Positions 17,401-25,900 of a stretch of DNA of 64,000 nucleotides are shown here, piece after piece. Every line of letters begins with the position of its first letter. Position 1 is the stretch's first letter. A program made the position numbers and the translations under genes. The notes under the pieces are model-generated. The model made no database searches and was not told where the DNA came from. It saw nothing but the letters and a program-made list of their open reading frames with translations. The DNA lies in assembly GCA_013347225.1 (NCBI GenBank), contig CP054595.1:2848415-2912414 (forward strand). The letters run 5' to 3'. This DNA comes from Candidatus Accumulibacter similis (GTDB lineage: Bacteria; Pseudomonadota; Gammaproteobacteria; Burkholderiales; Rhodocyclaceae).

Positions 17401-19364
17401 TCCTGGCCGTACTCGCTGGTCTCGCTGCGCGGCGCGAAGCGCCGCCCGTCTCCTTGCCAGAGCGTCAGCGTGCTGTCGCCCTCGTCCGGTTGCCAGGCCA
17501 GCAGGAGGTCAGCGAGGCCATCGCCGGTGGCATCGAGCAGGCGATGGTCGCCGCCCGGTGGGTAAGTGCCGAGTTCGCTGCGCGCCGAGTACGACAGGCG
17601 GTCGCCGATCGTCAGCCAGGTGTCGGCGACCACGCGGCCGTCGGCGGATTGGCGGATCAGCGTCAGATCGCTGCGACCGTCGCTGTCGAGGTCGCCGCTC
17701 AGGTAGCGCGTTGCCGCCCGCCAGGCTCCCAGTTCGATCGCGTCACCCTCGGCAAAGGCGCCGCTCGTTGCCAGCCACTGACGGGCGATCGTCTGGCCGT
17801 CTGCGCGATGGCTGATCTGCAGCAGGTCGCGCCGGCCGTCGCCGTCGAAGTCGGCGTCGAACCACGCGAGATCGCCCTGCCGGCCCTGCTCGGCGGCGAA
17901 ATCCCGGCCGTCCGACAGCCACAGCTCGACCTGCATCTTCCCGTCGGCACCGCGTGTGCCGGCGAGCAGGTCGGCGCGGCCATCGCCGTCGTGATCGCGC
18001 AGTCGCCAGTCGGCTTGGCCGCTGGTGCGGCCGAGGTTCGTCTCGGCGAGTGGGCGGTACCCGGTGCCCTCGGTGGCGGCCACGGCGCGCCAGGCAGTGG
18101 CCATGGTCTCGCCGCCAGCGTCCCGCCAGAGCTGGACGATGTCGCCGCGCAGGTCGCCGTCCACGTCGCCGGCGAGGAACTGCTGCGCCGGCCGCGAGGG
18201 GCCGAGCGGGCTCGTGCGCGCCGCCGCGAGACCGCTGCCATCGTCCCGCCAGAGTGTCACCTGCAGTTCACCCTGGTGGTCGTGCGCGATGTGGAGGAGG
18301 TCGCTGCGACCGCTGCCTCGGCTGCCGGCGAGCAGCGCGACGTGCCGCGCCCACGGCCCGAGCGCGTGGCCGGCGATGCCGCCGCTGCCGCCGTCGCGGA
18401 TGCTCAGCCAGGTGCTCGAGTCGCTGCTGTGCGCGTCCTGCGACGGATCGCGCTGCACGACGACGAGGTCGCTGCGCCGGTCGCCGTCGGCGTCGACCGC
18501 CAGCCATTGTGCGTCGGCCAGGCCCTGCCAGGCGGTATCCTGGGAGATCCATCGCTGGAAGGCGCCGCCGTCTCCTCGCCAGACACTGAACCGGTTGCCG
18601 CCGTCAGCGAGGACCTCGTGCACGCCGAGGTCGGCGAGGCCATCGCCATTGCTGTCGCCGAGGCCGTAGTGGGCGTCGGCGGGGTAGGCGGGCAACTCGG
18701 TCTGGCCAGCATGCTGCAGGCCGTGGTCGCTCGTCAGCCAGGTGTGGACGGTGGCCAGGCTGCCGCTTGCCTGGCGGATCTCGCCGAGGTCGCTGCGGCC
18801 ATCGCCGTCGATGTCGCCGACCAGGTAGCGGTTGCCGGTCAGCCAGGGGCCGAGGACGACCGCTTCACCACCGGCAAAGCCGCTGCCGCTGGCGAGCCAC
18901 GTTCGGGCGATGGCCATGCCGTCGCCGCGTGGGCTGATCTGCAGCAGGTCGCCGCGGCCATCGGCGTTGACATCGGCTTCGAGCAGGATGTCTGCGACAT
19001 CGGAGCTGGCCGGTGCCGGGGCACCGCCAGGGCCGGCCGCTGGGGTGGCGATGACGACGCGGGCGGCTGCCGGCCGCGTTTCGCCGCTGTTCGGCCGCTC
19101 GGTCGCCACCGCGGTGGCAGCCAGGGTATCGGCGGCGATTGGCAGGTCGCCCGCAAGCAGCAACCGCGGTTCGAGCGGCTCGCAATGCAGGCGGGACTCG
19201 AGTGTTGCGGGCGGGGGGCGCCAATTCGCGGTGACCGCCCGGCTGCTGGCGGTCGGCGTCGCCACGCAGCCGCGCCAGGCTCGGCGGATGGCAGCGAGCA
19301 GGGGCCGCAGTGGCGGCCACTGCACGTGTAGCCCGGATTGGTGCTGTCTTGCAGACCGGCGCAT
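11145..19364 (-). CDS. Giant LEPR-motif / VCBS (FG-GAP) / CARDB surface protein, C-terminally truncated
   Basis: 2739 codons. ATG 19364 has AGGGGG 9 nt upstream. After a basic N-terminal helix comes the LEPR-type signature (EPLEPRLLLAGD, about 62-73) typical of very large exported proteins. Residues about 125-1290 hold three ~385-aa super-repeats of VCBS/FG-GAP units with Ca-binding motifs such as DIDGDGRSDL and DADGDRRSDL. Then come 11 CARDB adhesion-type domains, each starting like RPDLRIASL or QPDLLPVSL and containing a W-x-D-x-V/I-Y core. The 11th breaks off after LQLAPG near 11420; from there to the stop the sequence is Pro/Ser/Leu-rich nonsense. In the neighbouring frame the next residues read GTFEL, as a CARDB end should, so a 1-base slip and then the junction ended the gene. 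Cell-surface attachment is inferred. Confidence 0.85.
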   Translation of the reverse strand: MRRSARQHQSGLHVQWPPLRPLLAAIRRAWRGCVATPTASSRAVTANWRPPPATLESRLHCEPLEPRLLLAGDLPIAADTLAATAVATERPNSGETRPAAARVVIATPAAGPGGAPAPASSDVADILLEADVNADGRGDLLQISPRGDGMAIARTWLASGSGFAGGEAVVLGPWLTGNRYLVGDIDGDGRSDLGEIRQASGSLATVHTWLTSDHGLQHAGQTELPAYPADAHYGLGDSNGDGLADLGVHEVLADGGNRFSVWRGDGGAFQRWISQDTAWQGLADAQWLAVDADGDRRSDLVVVQRDPSQDAHSSDSSTWLSIRDGGSGGIAGHALGPWARHVALLAGSRGSGRSDLLHIAHDHQGELQVTLWRDDGSGLAAARTSPLGPSRPAQQFLAGDVDGDLRGDIVQLWRDAGGETMATAWRAVAATEGTGYRPLAETNLGRTSGQADWRLRDHDGDGRADLLAGTRGADGKMQVELWLSDGRDFAAEQGRQGDLAWFDADFDGDGRRDLLQISHRADGQTIARQWLATSGAFAEGDAIELGAWRAATRYLSGDLDSDGRSDLTLIRQSADGRVVADTWLTIGDRLSYSARSELGTYPPGGDHRLLDATGDGLADLLLAWQPDEGDSTLTLWQGDGRRFAPRSETSEYGQDLLPATRLSLDLNGDGRSDFASVRRNPWPGAHATDQSTWLSTWQAGDDGSWAVARQGIGIWEQHVALLVVNAAGDGRDDLLRLWQDDRGNLQATVWRSNGASFDDAGTSPLGSADPGQPFHAADVDGDGDSDLVQIGRDPQGRSVATTWRAAQVGERFHYQQQIAVLLGVTGDAINWSLHDHDGDGRADLVGTWHEADGQAQVAVWHADGASFIGRNGWLADIAWFAADFNGDGDDDLFEVGHRGDGMAIGRQWFATGGGLAAGETIELGTWRADTRHLVGDLDADGWSDLCVIGREPDGTVAATFWLSQGDRLLWSGRSVLDNPPAGSDYSLGDADGDGRADLLVHWLPGNGQTRFTLWSSDGSGLQRGISQDGDGEDLAGSLRLSLEMSGDGRSDLAMLQLLPWADAQTSDYSAWLSTWIARDDGSWDVSQQGLGVWAQQVALLAGNADGDGRQDLLRIWRDDQGELQLSRWLSRGGDFAAEETIPLGSSRSGQQFLAADVDHDGRDDLLQIWRDAGDRAVATTWHWDGAGGYRSTDSVLGPWNDDARHLPLRRASGPSDLLRSTVDAGGVATVEVWTYGNGFVLGSRTSLPATTGDPPPLHFVQAAQQAGDTPAATHFQQVLADDDADASQLLPDLVLSDVAITPGANWAAASPVTVAWTTSNQGQAAASGTWREDLEVRNETTGETILRQQIVAGPGPGRSSLGVGESVRRSLSLPWPAGSLGIGNISFRILADPQRTVAEGNPQGTADDNNELVRLIANGPDLIVANLRAQPDPVAAGEELTVLWDDRNAGGVATAKDWTDRLQVRNLDTGELLADVVLPGDSPPAGQQPLAAGASRQRSHKLRLPDGLRGSGRIEVRIGIDEDLDGQGLLFEANGIGDAETNNRSQVVIASLLTYQPDLLPVSLRVPATAWSGDGIVVQWQVLNQGNTATDQGQWNDRLLLSLDRLPSADDIVLAAAVPHSGILAAGEGYGGGSTLLLPRDLGGEYFVLLQVDAGGSVDEKAARDPRRLENNLLVSTERLRIDLKPTADLVPGDLVAPATLRPGDAATLHYTLRNTGLAASPTGWWDRIYVDRGAAGGLLEVAAVHHEPGLAAQDGITHDLAIALPGWLADGDYRWLVRSDADDAVHERNAEDNNETGSPLRVQRPDLRIASLLAPLLARSGDRVRVEWRVENRGAVVTGDWLDSVHLVQGTSSRLLATLPHQQGLAPGASYSASAEFVLPLELSGDHQLVVTTDSERRVDDRDRQDNQQAQATRVDQLPWADLAITAVSAPQQVIGDPVRFTVDWTIANQGTGPGVGSAWSEQVVLSTDDVIGNGDDRVIGEHRQQGLLAAGETASRSLDIVMPAGTSGRHRLFVVADARGEVFENFSEANNAGRVPQAIDLMPRPYADLQVVAVASHGAAASGQPLRVEWEVANRGIGPTDSGDWRDEIWLSRNADGSDRVASFGWAQHIGQLAAGESYRRRLELTLPDGIVGDHYLNVRTGGPFEFIFGDNNRGSSPAIPVTLSNSADLVVDSISLPQSAVEGELADFAWTVVNQGLAAATGAWRDSLRLLPAGGGAPIELGSFSYDRGLAAGQSYTRSEQLRLPARSEGPHRLQVVSNAGPDAQGRRLYEHGSAASNNAALSSGLLDISLQQRPDLRLTRVEVAEHVPAGGTTAIRYTTGNFGSSATSGTWTDKVYLSLDATLGSDDALVGEIASPGALAPGEFHAATTASIHVPLRLRGDAFLIVVADGNGEVDEYPDEANNVLAVPFTIDPLPFADLVTSDIVAPSQGVHGASVEVRYRVANLGSARTRGEADATESWTDSVWLARDQRRPGAFKGDILLGTFEHVGKLDAGEDYRRSVQVVLPEGLSSGQYYLSVWTDTHDVILEDTLASQINPEDPQQIDGNNHRARPISILGATPPDLVLGEVVAQDTATAGGSYHYTYSVVNRGERFTGDWVDSVYLADNPDWNLAREVWHLGDHSANRTLADGEGYTVSQSLQLAPGHLRVALFLKCQALAVPRQSRHLTRSRPLLNCRSNLPLQLPCSSPSRCGLGFLQPHPGDVLALLLALGSAKASPHGLHLGSNTLCPPHTNLD

Positions 19365-19614
19365 GGCGATTTCCCCCTGATCGCAACGCTCACTGTCAGC
19401 GGATCACAGCCGCCTCTCTCGCCGTACCGGCGCTCTGTCCGGGACCGCTCGGGACCGCTGTCCGCCGCCGATGCCGGCAGCGGGCGGATGACGACACTCG
19501 CCACTGCGAAATGCGCAGGCCGGCTGTTTCCTGCTATGCTGTTGGCGGCCATTCTCGACAAGATGTTACGGTCTGTCAATATTTCTTGCGAACAAATTTT
19601 TTGATTACGCGACG
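19365..19614. promoter_or_regulatory. Divergent promoter region
   Basis: 250 bp between the giant surface gene (minus) and the HTH gene (plus). It becomes AT-rich toward 19560-19615 (tcaatatttcttgcgaac and aaattttttgattac). A TATGCT at 19535-19540 could be a plus-strand -10, without a good -35. The adjacent HTH protein may bind here; no operator was identified. Confidence 0.35.
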
Positions 19615-20091
19615 ATGATTGAAAGTGAGCACTTCGCGGGCGCGACGGACGACCCGGCCCGTGTTTCGGCAGCCGCAGCCGCTTTGCTGCCGGCACGCCT
19701 GCGGTCGCTGATCGGCAGGGAATCGGTGGCGGCTTTCGGCCGCCGCTGCGGCCTTTCCGAATCGGTCCTGCGCACCTACCTCAAGGATGGCCGCATGCCG
19801 CCGCTGGACAAGGCGGCGGCGATCGCTGCCGCGGCCGGCGTCAGCCTCGACTGGCTGGCCGGTGGCGCGCCGGCGGCCGGCGAGACGCGCGCCGCCTACG
19901 CCACGCGCAGCGCCGCGGTGGCGGGCGGTGGCACGGCGATCGACGCGCCGGTGCTGGCCAGCATCCTGCAGGCGGTGCTCGAGGCGCAGGGCGCGCAGGC
20001 CAGTCCGCAACAGCTCGCGGAGTTGGCGGTCGATCTTTATCAGCGGGCAATCGGGCCCGATCCGGACGCCGGGCCGGCCGGCGGCGACTAG
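19615..20091 (+). CDS. HTH transcriptional regulator, XRE/CI-like
   Basis: 158 aa. A helix-turn-helix of the phage CI/XRE type occupies about residues 30-85: [19 protein letters not shown] is helix-turn-helix and [20 protein letters not shown] continues the fold, ending in [10 protein letters not shown], a common end of this domain. The C-terminal 70 residues are a short helical segment ([15 protein letters not shown]...[12 protein letters not shown]), probably for dimerisation. It is divergent to the giant surface gene and may control it or itself. No clear Shine-Dalgarno precedes ATG 19615. Not similar enough to name. Confidence 0.82.
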   Translation: MIESEHFAGATDDPARVSAAAAALLPARLRSLIGRESVAAFGRRCGLSESVLRTYLKDGRMPPLDKAAAIAAAAGVSLDWLAGGAPAAGETRAAYATRSAAVAGGGTAIDAPVLASILQAVLEAQGAQASPQQLAELAVDLYQRAIGPDPDAGPAGGD

Positions 20092-20191
20092 CGCACGCGG
20101 CCGCGGCAGCCGCTGCGCCAGCCGGCAGGGCCGGACGGCGGCAAGCGGCCGCCATCGACAGGTTTCTTTTTTCAGCCAGGAGGGAGTCAGC

Positions 20192-21175
20192 ATGTTCAGG
20201 GGAATCCTCATCAACAAGGACGAGGCGGGCTACCAGGCGCGCCTGCAGGAGATCGACGATGCCGTCCTGCCGGCCGGCGATGTCACGGTGCGCGTCGCCT
20301 GGTCGACGCTCAATTACAAGGATGGCCTGGCGATCACCGGCAAGGCGCCGGTCGTCCGCCGCTTTCCGATGGTGCCGGGGATCGATCTCGCCGGCAGCGT
20401 CACCGAGAGTGCGGATCCGCGCTGGCAGGTCGGCGACCAGGTGCTGCTGAACGGCTGGGGCGTCGGCGAGACGCATTGCGGCGGCCTGGCGGAGAAGGCG
20501 CGCCTGCGCGGCGAGTGGCTGCTGCCGCTGCCGCCGGAGTTCACGCCGCGGCAGGCGATGGCGATCGGCACCGCCGGCTACACGGCGATGCTCTGCGTGC
20601 TGGCGCTCGAGAAGCACGGGCTGCAGCCGGGCGACGGCGAGATCCTGGTGACCGGCGCCAACGGCGGCGTCGGCAGCGTGGCGATCGCGCTGCTCGCCGG
20701 ACTCGGTCACCAGGTGGTCGCCTCGACCGGTCGCCTCGGCGACGCCGACCACCTGCGGGCGCTCGGCGCGACGGCGGTGATCGATCGCGCCGAGCTGTCG
20801 GCGCCCGGCAAGCCGATCGGCAGGGAACGCTGGGCCGGGGTGGTCGATACCGTCGGCAGCCACACGCTCGCCAACGCCTGCGCGACGACGCGCTATCGCG
20901 GTGCGGTCGCTGCCTGCGGCCTCGCCGGCGGGATGGATTTTCCGGCGACGGTGGCGCCGTTCATCCTGCGCGGCGTGACGCTCTACGGCATCGACAGCGT
21001 CATGGCGCCGTTGCCGGTGCGGGCGGAAGCCTGGCAGCGCCTGGCACGTGACCTCGATCCCGGCCGGCTGGAAGCGATGACCAGCGAGATCGGCCTCGGC
21101 GAGGCGGTGGCGGTGGCCGGAGACCTGCTGGCGGGCAAGGTGCGCGGGCGGGTGGTGGTCGATGTGAATCGCTAG
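20192..21175 (+). CDS. acuI: Acrylyl-CoA reductase / YhdH-YhfP family quinone oxidoreductase
   Basis: 327 aa, full length for the AcuI/YhdH branch of zinc-free medium-chain reductases, which reduce acryloyl-CoA to propionyl-CoA with NADPH. ATG 20192 follows AGGAGG at 20178-20183. The N-terminal GroES-like domain has [18 protein letters not shown] and [12 protein letters not shown]; the Rossmann domain has the nucleotide loop [11 protein letters not shown] and VVASTGR; the end contains [13 protein letters not shown]. Zinc-binding Cys/His residues of true alcohol dehydrogenases are absent, as expected. In a PHA-storing organism it could feed or drain propionyl-CoA; that is inference. A truncated copy of its 3' end lies at 27289-27410. 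Confidence 0.88.
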   Translation: MFRGILINKDEAGYQARLQEIDDAVLPAGDVTVRVAWSTLNYKDGLAITGKAPVVRRFPMVPGIDLAGSVTESADPRWQVGDQVLLNGWGVGETHCGGLAEKARLRGEWLLPLPPEFTPRQAMAIGTAGYTAMLCVLALEKHGLQPGDGEILVTGANGGVGSVAIALLAGLGHQVVASTGRLGDADHLRALGATAVIDRAELSAPGKPIGRERWAGVVDTVGSHTLANACATTRYRGAVAACGLAGGMDFPATVAPFILRGVTLYGIDSVMAPLPVRAEAWQRLARDLDPGRLEAMTSEIGLGEAVAVAGDLLAGKVRGRVVVDVNR

Positions 21176-21343
21176 TTTGTGGGTGGGGCAGGGGACGGCG
21201 GGGCTGCTGCCGCCCCGCGGCTGCCGGCGTGCCGCTCTGCATCCGGCCGACGCCCGGCAAGCTCGATGCAGACGAATGGGATGATGGTGCCGAGCAGGTT
21301 CAGGCTTGACCGATCCCGCCGACCCGCTGCAGCATCGCCTGAA

Positions 21344-21666
21344 TCACTTCGTGCCCTGGTCGAGAATCTCGGCGCGCACGGATTCCGGCAGAACGAGCGT
21401 GCCGAAAAGCACCGGGAGCCTGCGGAGCCCTCCCAGGTGCGCCAAGGCGATCAGCGGGCTGGCGTCGGCGAGGACGGGCCGAGCCCTGCGGCGAGGGTTT
21501 CCATGTCGCGGTTGGCTTCCTCGGCCGACCCGCCGATGGCGGGGATCCCCAAGCGGGAAAGATGCTGCGGGAATGCCGGCAGGCTCATCTCCGCCAACCG
21601 CGCGGCGCGGCCGAGCGAAAGATTGCCGTCTCGGAACAGAGCCGTGGCCAGCGCAGCCCGCACACC
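21344..21666 (-). pseudogene. Remnant of UPF0175 antitoxin / DUF3368 PIN toxin module
   Basis: Two overlapping minus-strand fragments. At 21451-21666 one frame reads FRDGNLSLGRAARLAEMSL...RLGIPAIGG, the pattern of UPF0175 antitoxins, with no proper N-terminus. In the next frame (21344-21478) VLADASPLIALAHLGGL and LPESVRAEILDQG match the start of DUF3368 PIN-type toxins, which normally follow that antitoxin. The toxin has no ATG and stops after 44 residues of about 160, so it lacks most catalytic acids. This is a decayed toxin-antitoxin pair, opposite in direction to its neighbours. Confidence 0.65.
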
Positions 21667-21754
21667 GCTCGAGGAATGGCGTGGTGTGGCAGGCTTGCCG
21701 CCGCCTGCCGCGTCGGCACCGTGGCTCGCCTTGCGCTTCAGAAGGAAGGAATGA

Positions 21755-22612
21755 ATGGTGGACCACACTGTGCCGATCATCATGCTCATCGTCGTCCTGG
21801 CCGTCGTTGCCCTGGCGTTCGCGGCGAGTTGCCGACGCGGCGCCGGCACGGAGCACGCGGGCTGGCAACGGCCGGGCAGCTCGACACGAGGGACGCTGGC
21901 CGCTGCCGGAGCGCTGCAAGTCGCCGCCTTCGCGGCGCTGGCCTGCGGCTTGCTGGCGGCGCGCGCAGCCGTCGCTGGCGATCTGCCGGCGTGTCTGCGA
22001 CGCGCGGCGGAGCAGGCGCCGCGGGACGTGCTTCTCGCCGTCCGGCCGAGCGACGAGGAACTGCTTGCCCGGCTGGTGTACGCCGAGGCGCGGTCGACCG
22101 GCTTCGCCGACGATCCGCGGGTGGCGCGCGCCATAGCCTGGGGCGCGATGAACCGGGTGCGTCTGGCCGAGGTGTCGGCAAGCGCGCGCCGGCGATACGG
22201 CAGCGGGGTCGCCGGGGTGGTCTTCCAGCCGCAGCAGTTCAACCCGGCGGTATCGCGACGTTCTCCCTTCGCCGCCGACTTCCTCTGTCCGCAGGACGCG
22301 GCGGCGTGGCGGCTCGCCGTCGAAGCCGCTGGCATGGCGCTGCGCGGACACGACAATCCACTGCTCGACACAGCGTGGGAGCGGCGCCACGGCCTTTCGC
22401 TGGTGGTCAATTTCTACTATCCGCGATCGGCACAGGCGCGCGGTCCGCTCGCCCCGTGGGAAGGAAGCCCCGGCCTGCGTTTCATTGGCGAGCCGGAGTC
22501 CGCCGATCTGCCGCCTGCCGGACGAGTCCGCTTCTATCGCCTCGAGCAGCCGCCGGCTGACCTCGTTCCCGCGGCGCGCCGTTCTTCGCCGCCGCCTGCC
22601 GGGGGGAGATGA
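21755..22612 (+). CDS. Membrane-anchored SleB-like cell wall hydrolase
   Basis: 285 aa. Residues 7-25 form a membrane anchor (PIIMLIVVLAVVALAFAAS) and a second hydrophobic stretch follows at about 52-75. The domain from about residue 95 resembles Hydrolase_2 (SleB/CwlJ) enzymes that cleave peptidoglycan: LLARLVYAEARSTG carries the probable catalytic Glu, followed by AIAWGAMNRVRL, a VFQPQQFNPAVS motif and late FYYPRS. Similarity to the family is moderate, so hydrolase function is tentative. ATG 21755 follows AAGGAAGGA. The C-terminal tail (ARRSSPPPAGGR) lies in a sequence that is repeated at 27498-27640. Confidence 0.65.
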   Translation: MVDHTVPIIMLIVVLAVVALAFAASCRRGAGTEHAGWQRPGSSTRGTLAAAGALQVAAFAALACGLLAARAAVAGDLPACLRRAAEQAPRDVLLAVRPSDEELLARLVYAEARSTGFADDPRVARAIAWGAMNRVRLAEVSASARRRYGSGVAGVVFQPQQFNPAVSRRSPFAADFLCPQDAAAWRLAVEAAGMALRGHDNPLLDTAWERRHGLSLVVNFYYPRSAQARGPLAPWEGSPGLRFIGEPESADLPPAGRVRFYRLEQPPADLVPAARRSSPPPAGGR

Positions 22613-22931
22613 GGAACTCGCCTTGAGCTGTGGCGCGCGGGCTGGCTGCAGCGTTCGGCGGCGGATTGGTGTCAGGAGCCGTCGTGCGACGGATGTGCCG
22701 TCAAAGGTGCTGACGACAGCCTCGATCGACGGCGACAGGGTGGGCCGTTTGTCCTTGACTGCCGCTACCTGCTCGGCTGCACGACGGCGAATGACCTGGA
22801 CGATGTCGGCCCACGCTTGTCGACCCCCGTCAAGCCGATCGCCGAATCAATCGCTTGCGATGTGGCAGTCGACCGGAATCTGCGGCTGCGGCGGTCCGCG
22901 TACCGGCAACAGGCGTCGGGCAAGCGCCATC
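22613..22931. other. Non-coding stretch sharing a repeat with 27.5-27.64 kb
   Basis: About 22550-22690 is roughly 80-85% identical by eye to 27498-27640. The rest, up to the end of the sensor-kinase remnant, shows no gene. The two copies flank the kinase region in the same orientation. Confidence 0.6.
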
Positions 22932-25900
22932 TCAACGCGGCACGGCGCCCCAGGTGGCTGCGGCGGGCTGCGCGTCTGGGGCCTGCAGTGGCAGCTCGAG
23001 GACGAAGGTGGTTCCCGTGCCGGGTGTGCTGCGCGCCTCGATGCGGCCGCCGAGCACCCGGGTGGCGATGCTGTAGACGATGTGCAGGCCGAGGCCGCTG
23101 CCGCCCTGGCCGAGGCGGGTCGTGAAGAACGGACCGAAGATGCGCGGCAGGTGTTCGGCGGCAATGCCGCAACCGTTGTCGCTGACCCGCATGGTGAGGC
23201 GTCCGTTGCGGGGCTGGCTCACCTCGATCTCGAGGAGGCCTGCTTCGGACTGTGCAAAGCCATGCACGAGCGCGTTGGTTGCCAGGTTGGTGATGACCTG
23301 GCCCAAGGGGCAGGGGAAGCTGTCCATGACGATGCCGTCCGGGACGTCGACGCGGAGGCGATGCGGGGTCTTCCGGTACTGCGGTTGCAGTGTGGCGACG
23401 ATCTCGCCGATCGTCGCCGCGAGGTCGAACTGCCGGCGCTGCGCGCTGGTCTGGTCGACGGCGACCTGCTTGAAGTGTCCGATCAGGTCGTTCGCCTGCA
23501 GGAGGTTGCGCTCGAGAAGGTGCTGGCCTGCATCGCCACGGCGACATAGTCCCGCAGCGCCGTGCGCGACAGGCTCGCCCCCTCCGCCAGTTGCGAGAAC
23601 TTGCGGGTCCTGTCGGACAGGGTGGTGGCCACCATCAGGCTGTTGCCCAACGGCGTTCCCATCTCGTGCGCCACGCCGGCTACCAGCGAACCCAGCGAGG
23701 CCAGCTTCTCGCTGCGGATGAGCTCTTCCTGGGCGCGACGCAAGGTGTCCAGCGTTTCCCGCAACTGCGCGTTGGAGGTGGCGAGTTCTTCGGTGCGCAG
23801 CCTGACGCGCTCGTCGAGTTCCTCGTTTGCGCGCCGAAGGGCCTCCTCGGCCTGCTTGCGGGCCGTGATCTCGAGTGTGGCCCCGACCGTGCGCAGTGGC
23901 TGACGCGAGCCACCCTCGCCGGCGAAGGACGTCTGCCCCATCGCCAGCACCCAGCGGACGACGCCGGAGGGGTCAGCGATGCGGTATTCGGCCTCGTACT
24001 GACCGTCGCCGTTCGCGCCGTGGGTCCGCTGGATGGCAGCCAGGACCGCCTCGCGGTCGTCGGGATGAATGAGCTCGATGAACGAATCGATGCTTCGGGG
24101 CTCGTCGGCCCCCCAGCCGAACATCGCGCGCAACTCGGGCGACCAGTAGATCGTGTCGGCCCGGTGATCGTGGTCGAAGATGCCGATCCCCGAGACGCGG
24201 ATCGCCTGCCGCAGGCGCTCCTCGCTCTGTTGCACCGCTTCTTCGGCGCGCCTGCGCTCGGAGACGTCGCGGACGAAGGCGAACCCGTAGACCCGGCCGC
24301 CGAAAGCGATGGATCGCGACGATGCCTCGACCGGGAAGATGCTGCCGTCCTTGCGCCGGTGGCGCGTTCCGTTGCGCAGCGAGCCGGCCAGTTCGGAGCC
24401 TTGCGCCGATTCGCGCCAGCCGGCTTCGCTGGTGTCCGGATCGACATCCCAGAGGTGCAGCCGCAACAGCTGTTCGCGCGTGTAGCCGAGCGAGCGGCAC
24501 GCCTGGTCGTTGGCATGGACGAAACCGCCGTCCCGGTCCAGCCAGAAGATGGCGTCCGACGCGTGCTCCACCGAGAGGCTGGTCAGCTCCAGCATCTCCT
24601 CCGACTGCTTGCGGGCGCTGATGTCGGCATGCGTGCCGAGCAGCCTGAGCGGCCGCCCCTGCCCGTCGCAGGCGACCACCCTGCCGACCGATTGAATCCA
24701 TCGCCATTCGCCCGACCTGGTCTGCAGCCGGTACTCCAGCTCATATTCGGTGCGCGTGCCGGCGATGCACTCGTGCAATGTCCGCCCGGCGACGTCGCGG
24801 TCGTCCGGGTGCACGCGCTCGAGCCAGTTCGCCGCATACAATTCCAGTTCGCCGGCTGCGTAACCGAGCATGCCGGCATACTCGGCGCTGATCAGCGCCT
24901 CGCCGGTGCCGAGGTCGAGATCGTAGAAGCCGAGGTTCCCCGCGACCAGGGCAAGGCGCAGTCGCTCCTCGTTGTTCCGGAGTGCCGTTTCGGCGTCGCG
25001 ACGTCTGCGGTTTTCGCGCACGGCCTCGGTGAGACTCGCGCAGTTGTTGAGGAGGGGTGCGAGCTGCGTCGCCAGTTGCTCGCCGTAACCCCCCTGCGGT
25101 TGGCGACGCCGACCATTCCCACCAGCTCGGCGCCCCGGAAGAAGGGCAGTCCCATGAACGCGTTCAGCGGGGGATGGCCGGACGGACAGCCGTGTCGGCG
25201 CGGATCGTTGTCGGGATCGTTGGCGATCACCGGCCTTGCGGTGGTCATCACGGCGCCGAAGAGCGTGTCCAGGTTGCGGAACTCCAGGCCCCGTGGCGCA
25301 TGTGTCGCGTAGAACGCCCGCGTTTCGTCGTTCCAGGCGATGTTGGTGATCGCCTGCGTGCGCAGGAAGGGCGATCCGTCTTCGTTGCGGCATACCTCGC
25401 CGATGAAGCCGTACTCGCTTTCGGTCATCTCCAGCAGTGAGGCCAACATGCGCTCGAAGACCTCGCGGGTATCTGCGCCAGCGATGTACAGAGCCTGCGT
25501 CTGGCTGACGGCGTTGATCAGGGTGTTGGAGGTGCGCAAGGAGCTCTCCGCGCCCTTGCGCCGCCGGATGCTGTTGATGAGCAGGAGCACGGCCAGGCTC
25601 AGGGCGAGGAGCACGGTCGCCACCACCCAGACGGTGCCGCGATGCTGATCGTACAGCGTCGGCGGCTTGCCGACGACGACGCTTCCTTCGGGAAGTTCAG
25701 ACTCGTGGATGCCGTGGCGCTGCATCTGGTCATGATTGAAGACGTAGGCGAGCGGCGCCTGTTGCACCGGAATGCTGCGCGCGTCCTCGCCCGCGAGGAT
25801 GCGCAGCGCCATCCGTGCGGCGAGCCGGCCGATGTCGGTGCCGTCCTCGACCTTGCCGCCGAGGGTCAGGCCGCCGCGAACACGATGGCTTGTGATGTCG

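Noticed and set aside
19787..20191. N-terminal extension of the AcuI reductase
   Set aside because: In-frame open sequence overlaps the HTH gene in another frame; the AGGAGG and family N-terminus fix the start at 20192.
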